Below, one piece after another: positions 45,595 through 46,041 of a stretch of DNA of 46,041 nt. How positions within the stretch are numbered: the stretch's first letter is position 1; every line of letters begins with the position of its first letter. A program made the position numbers and the translations under genes. This DNA comes from Okeania sp. SIO2B3. GTDB taxonomy: Bacteria; Cyanobacteriota; Cyanobacteriia; Cyanobacteriales; Microcoleaceae. The notes below the pieces were generated by a model. That model had not been told where the DNA came from, ran no database searches, and was given only the letters and a program-made list of their open reading frames with translations. The stretch covers positions 1 to 46,041 of the forward strand of contig NZ_JAAHGH010000054.1 of NCBI RefSeq assembly GCF_010672525.1, given 5' to 3'.

Positions 45595-45841
45595 AGGGTT
45601 TGCGCTTCACTAGTCTTGTTGCTGAGGTAGGAGACAGCTATACTGAAGACAGGAGACAGGAGAAATGGCTCGGGAGCGAAGAGGTAGGAGCGGGCGTTTT
45701 GTTAGAATGATTTTTCTGCCATAATCGTCCCAAAATACTATCTTTTTGAGCTTTTTGAGCTGAAAACAGGTGCACTTTTTTATACCAAAAAATGCTACAA
45801 CCAATATCAGTCAATGCTTTAATATTTAATCAGCAAGCCCT
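45595..45841. mobile_element. MITE family B, copy 6, with ACTT target duplication
   Basis: AGGGTTTGCG at the left and TTAATCAGCAAGCCCT at the right, flanked by ACTT on each side (TTTACTT|AGGG, CCCT|ACTTAGA). The interior has AGGAGACAGGAG, GCGAAGAGGTAGGAGCGGGC and TTTGTTAGAATGATTTTTCT. It belongs to the same family as the copies at 4.4 and 16.2 kb. Confidence 0.8.
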
Positions 45842-45870
45842 ACTTAGACAAATAAGCCTGTTAAAAATAG

Positions 45871-46041
<171 letters not shown>

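Overview
The window comes from a low-GC cyanobacterium. Scattered GCGATCGC palindromes (HIP1), cyanobacterial-type GlgA, a GUN4-domain protein, DUF1824 and DUF4332 proteins and agmatinase all point that way. The low coding density and the load of short mobile repeats suggest a filamentous non-heterocystous genome of the Trichodesmium/Okeania kind; that last step is inference. I recognised no rRNA, tRNA or CRISPR array.

Layout. 1-12 kb holds ordinary genes: a peroxiredoxin-like redoxin, agmatinase, an alpha/beta hydrolase, a GUN4-domain protein, a glycosyltransferase plus ABC exporter pair, a DUF1824 protein and glycogen synthase. 12-38 kb is an accessory region built around DNA phosphorothioation (Dnd). 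On the minus strand lie a Dnd-associated protein 4, a DndD-like SMC ATPase with a small partner ORF, a superfamily II helicase resembling the Dnd restriction enzyme, and a DGQHR (DndB-like) protein. On the plus strand lie an HNH endonuclease broken by one in-frame stop, dndC and dndD. Between them sit a MazG-like pyrophosphohydrolase, a lipoprotein methyltransferase, a DUF4332 protein, a DJ-1/PfpI protein, a PfkB kinase, a membrane protein, a Uma2 relic and a GlcNAc transferase. No dndA or dndE was seen. 38-42 kb is a decaying segment: IS5-type transposase fragment, truncated sulfotransferase-like gene, NAD-type dehydrogenase and a frameshifted E1-beta (transketolase-like) remnant. 42-46 kb returns to core genes (hisF, a Ca2+/H+ antiporter) and ends in nested repeats.

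Most unusual structures: (1) a 13-unit tandem array (period 137 bp, with 148-159 bp variants) filling the 1.9 kb between dndC and dndD, in which most units carry a 46-codon reading frame and many join the next unit by an ATGA stop/start overlap; (2) a 153-bp tandem duplication that copied the original ATGA junction between the small ORF and the DndD-like ATPase; (3) the nonsense-interrupted HNH gene beside the modification genes; (4) an ABC exporter whose C-terminus looks like a histidine-kinase dimerisation hairpin without its histidine. At least five families of short inverted-repeat elements and several heptamer tandem repeats fill the intergenic space and in places supply stop codons or replace ribosome binding sites.
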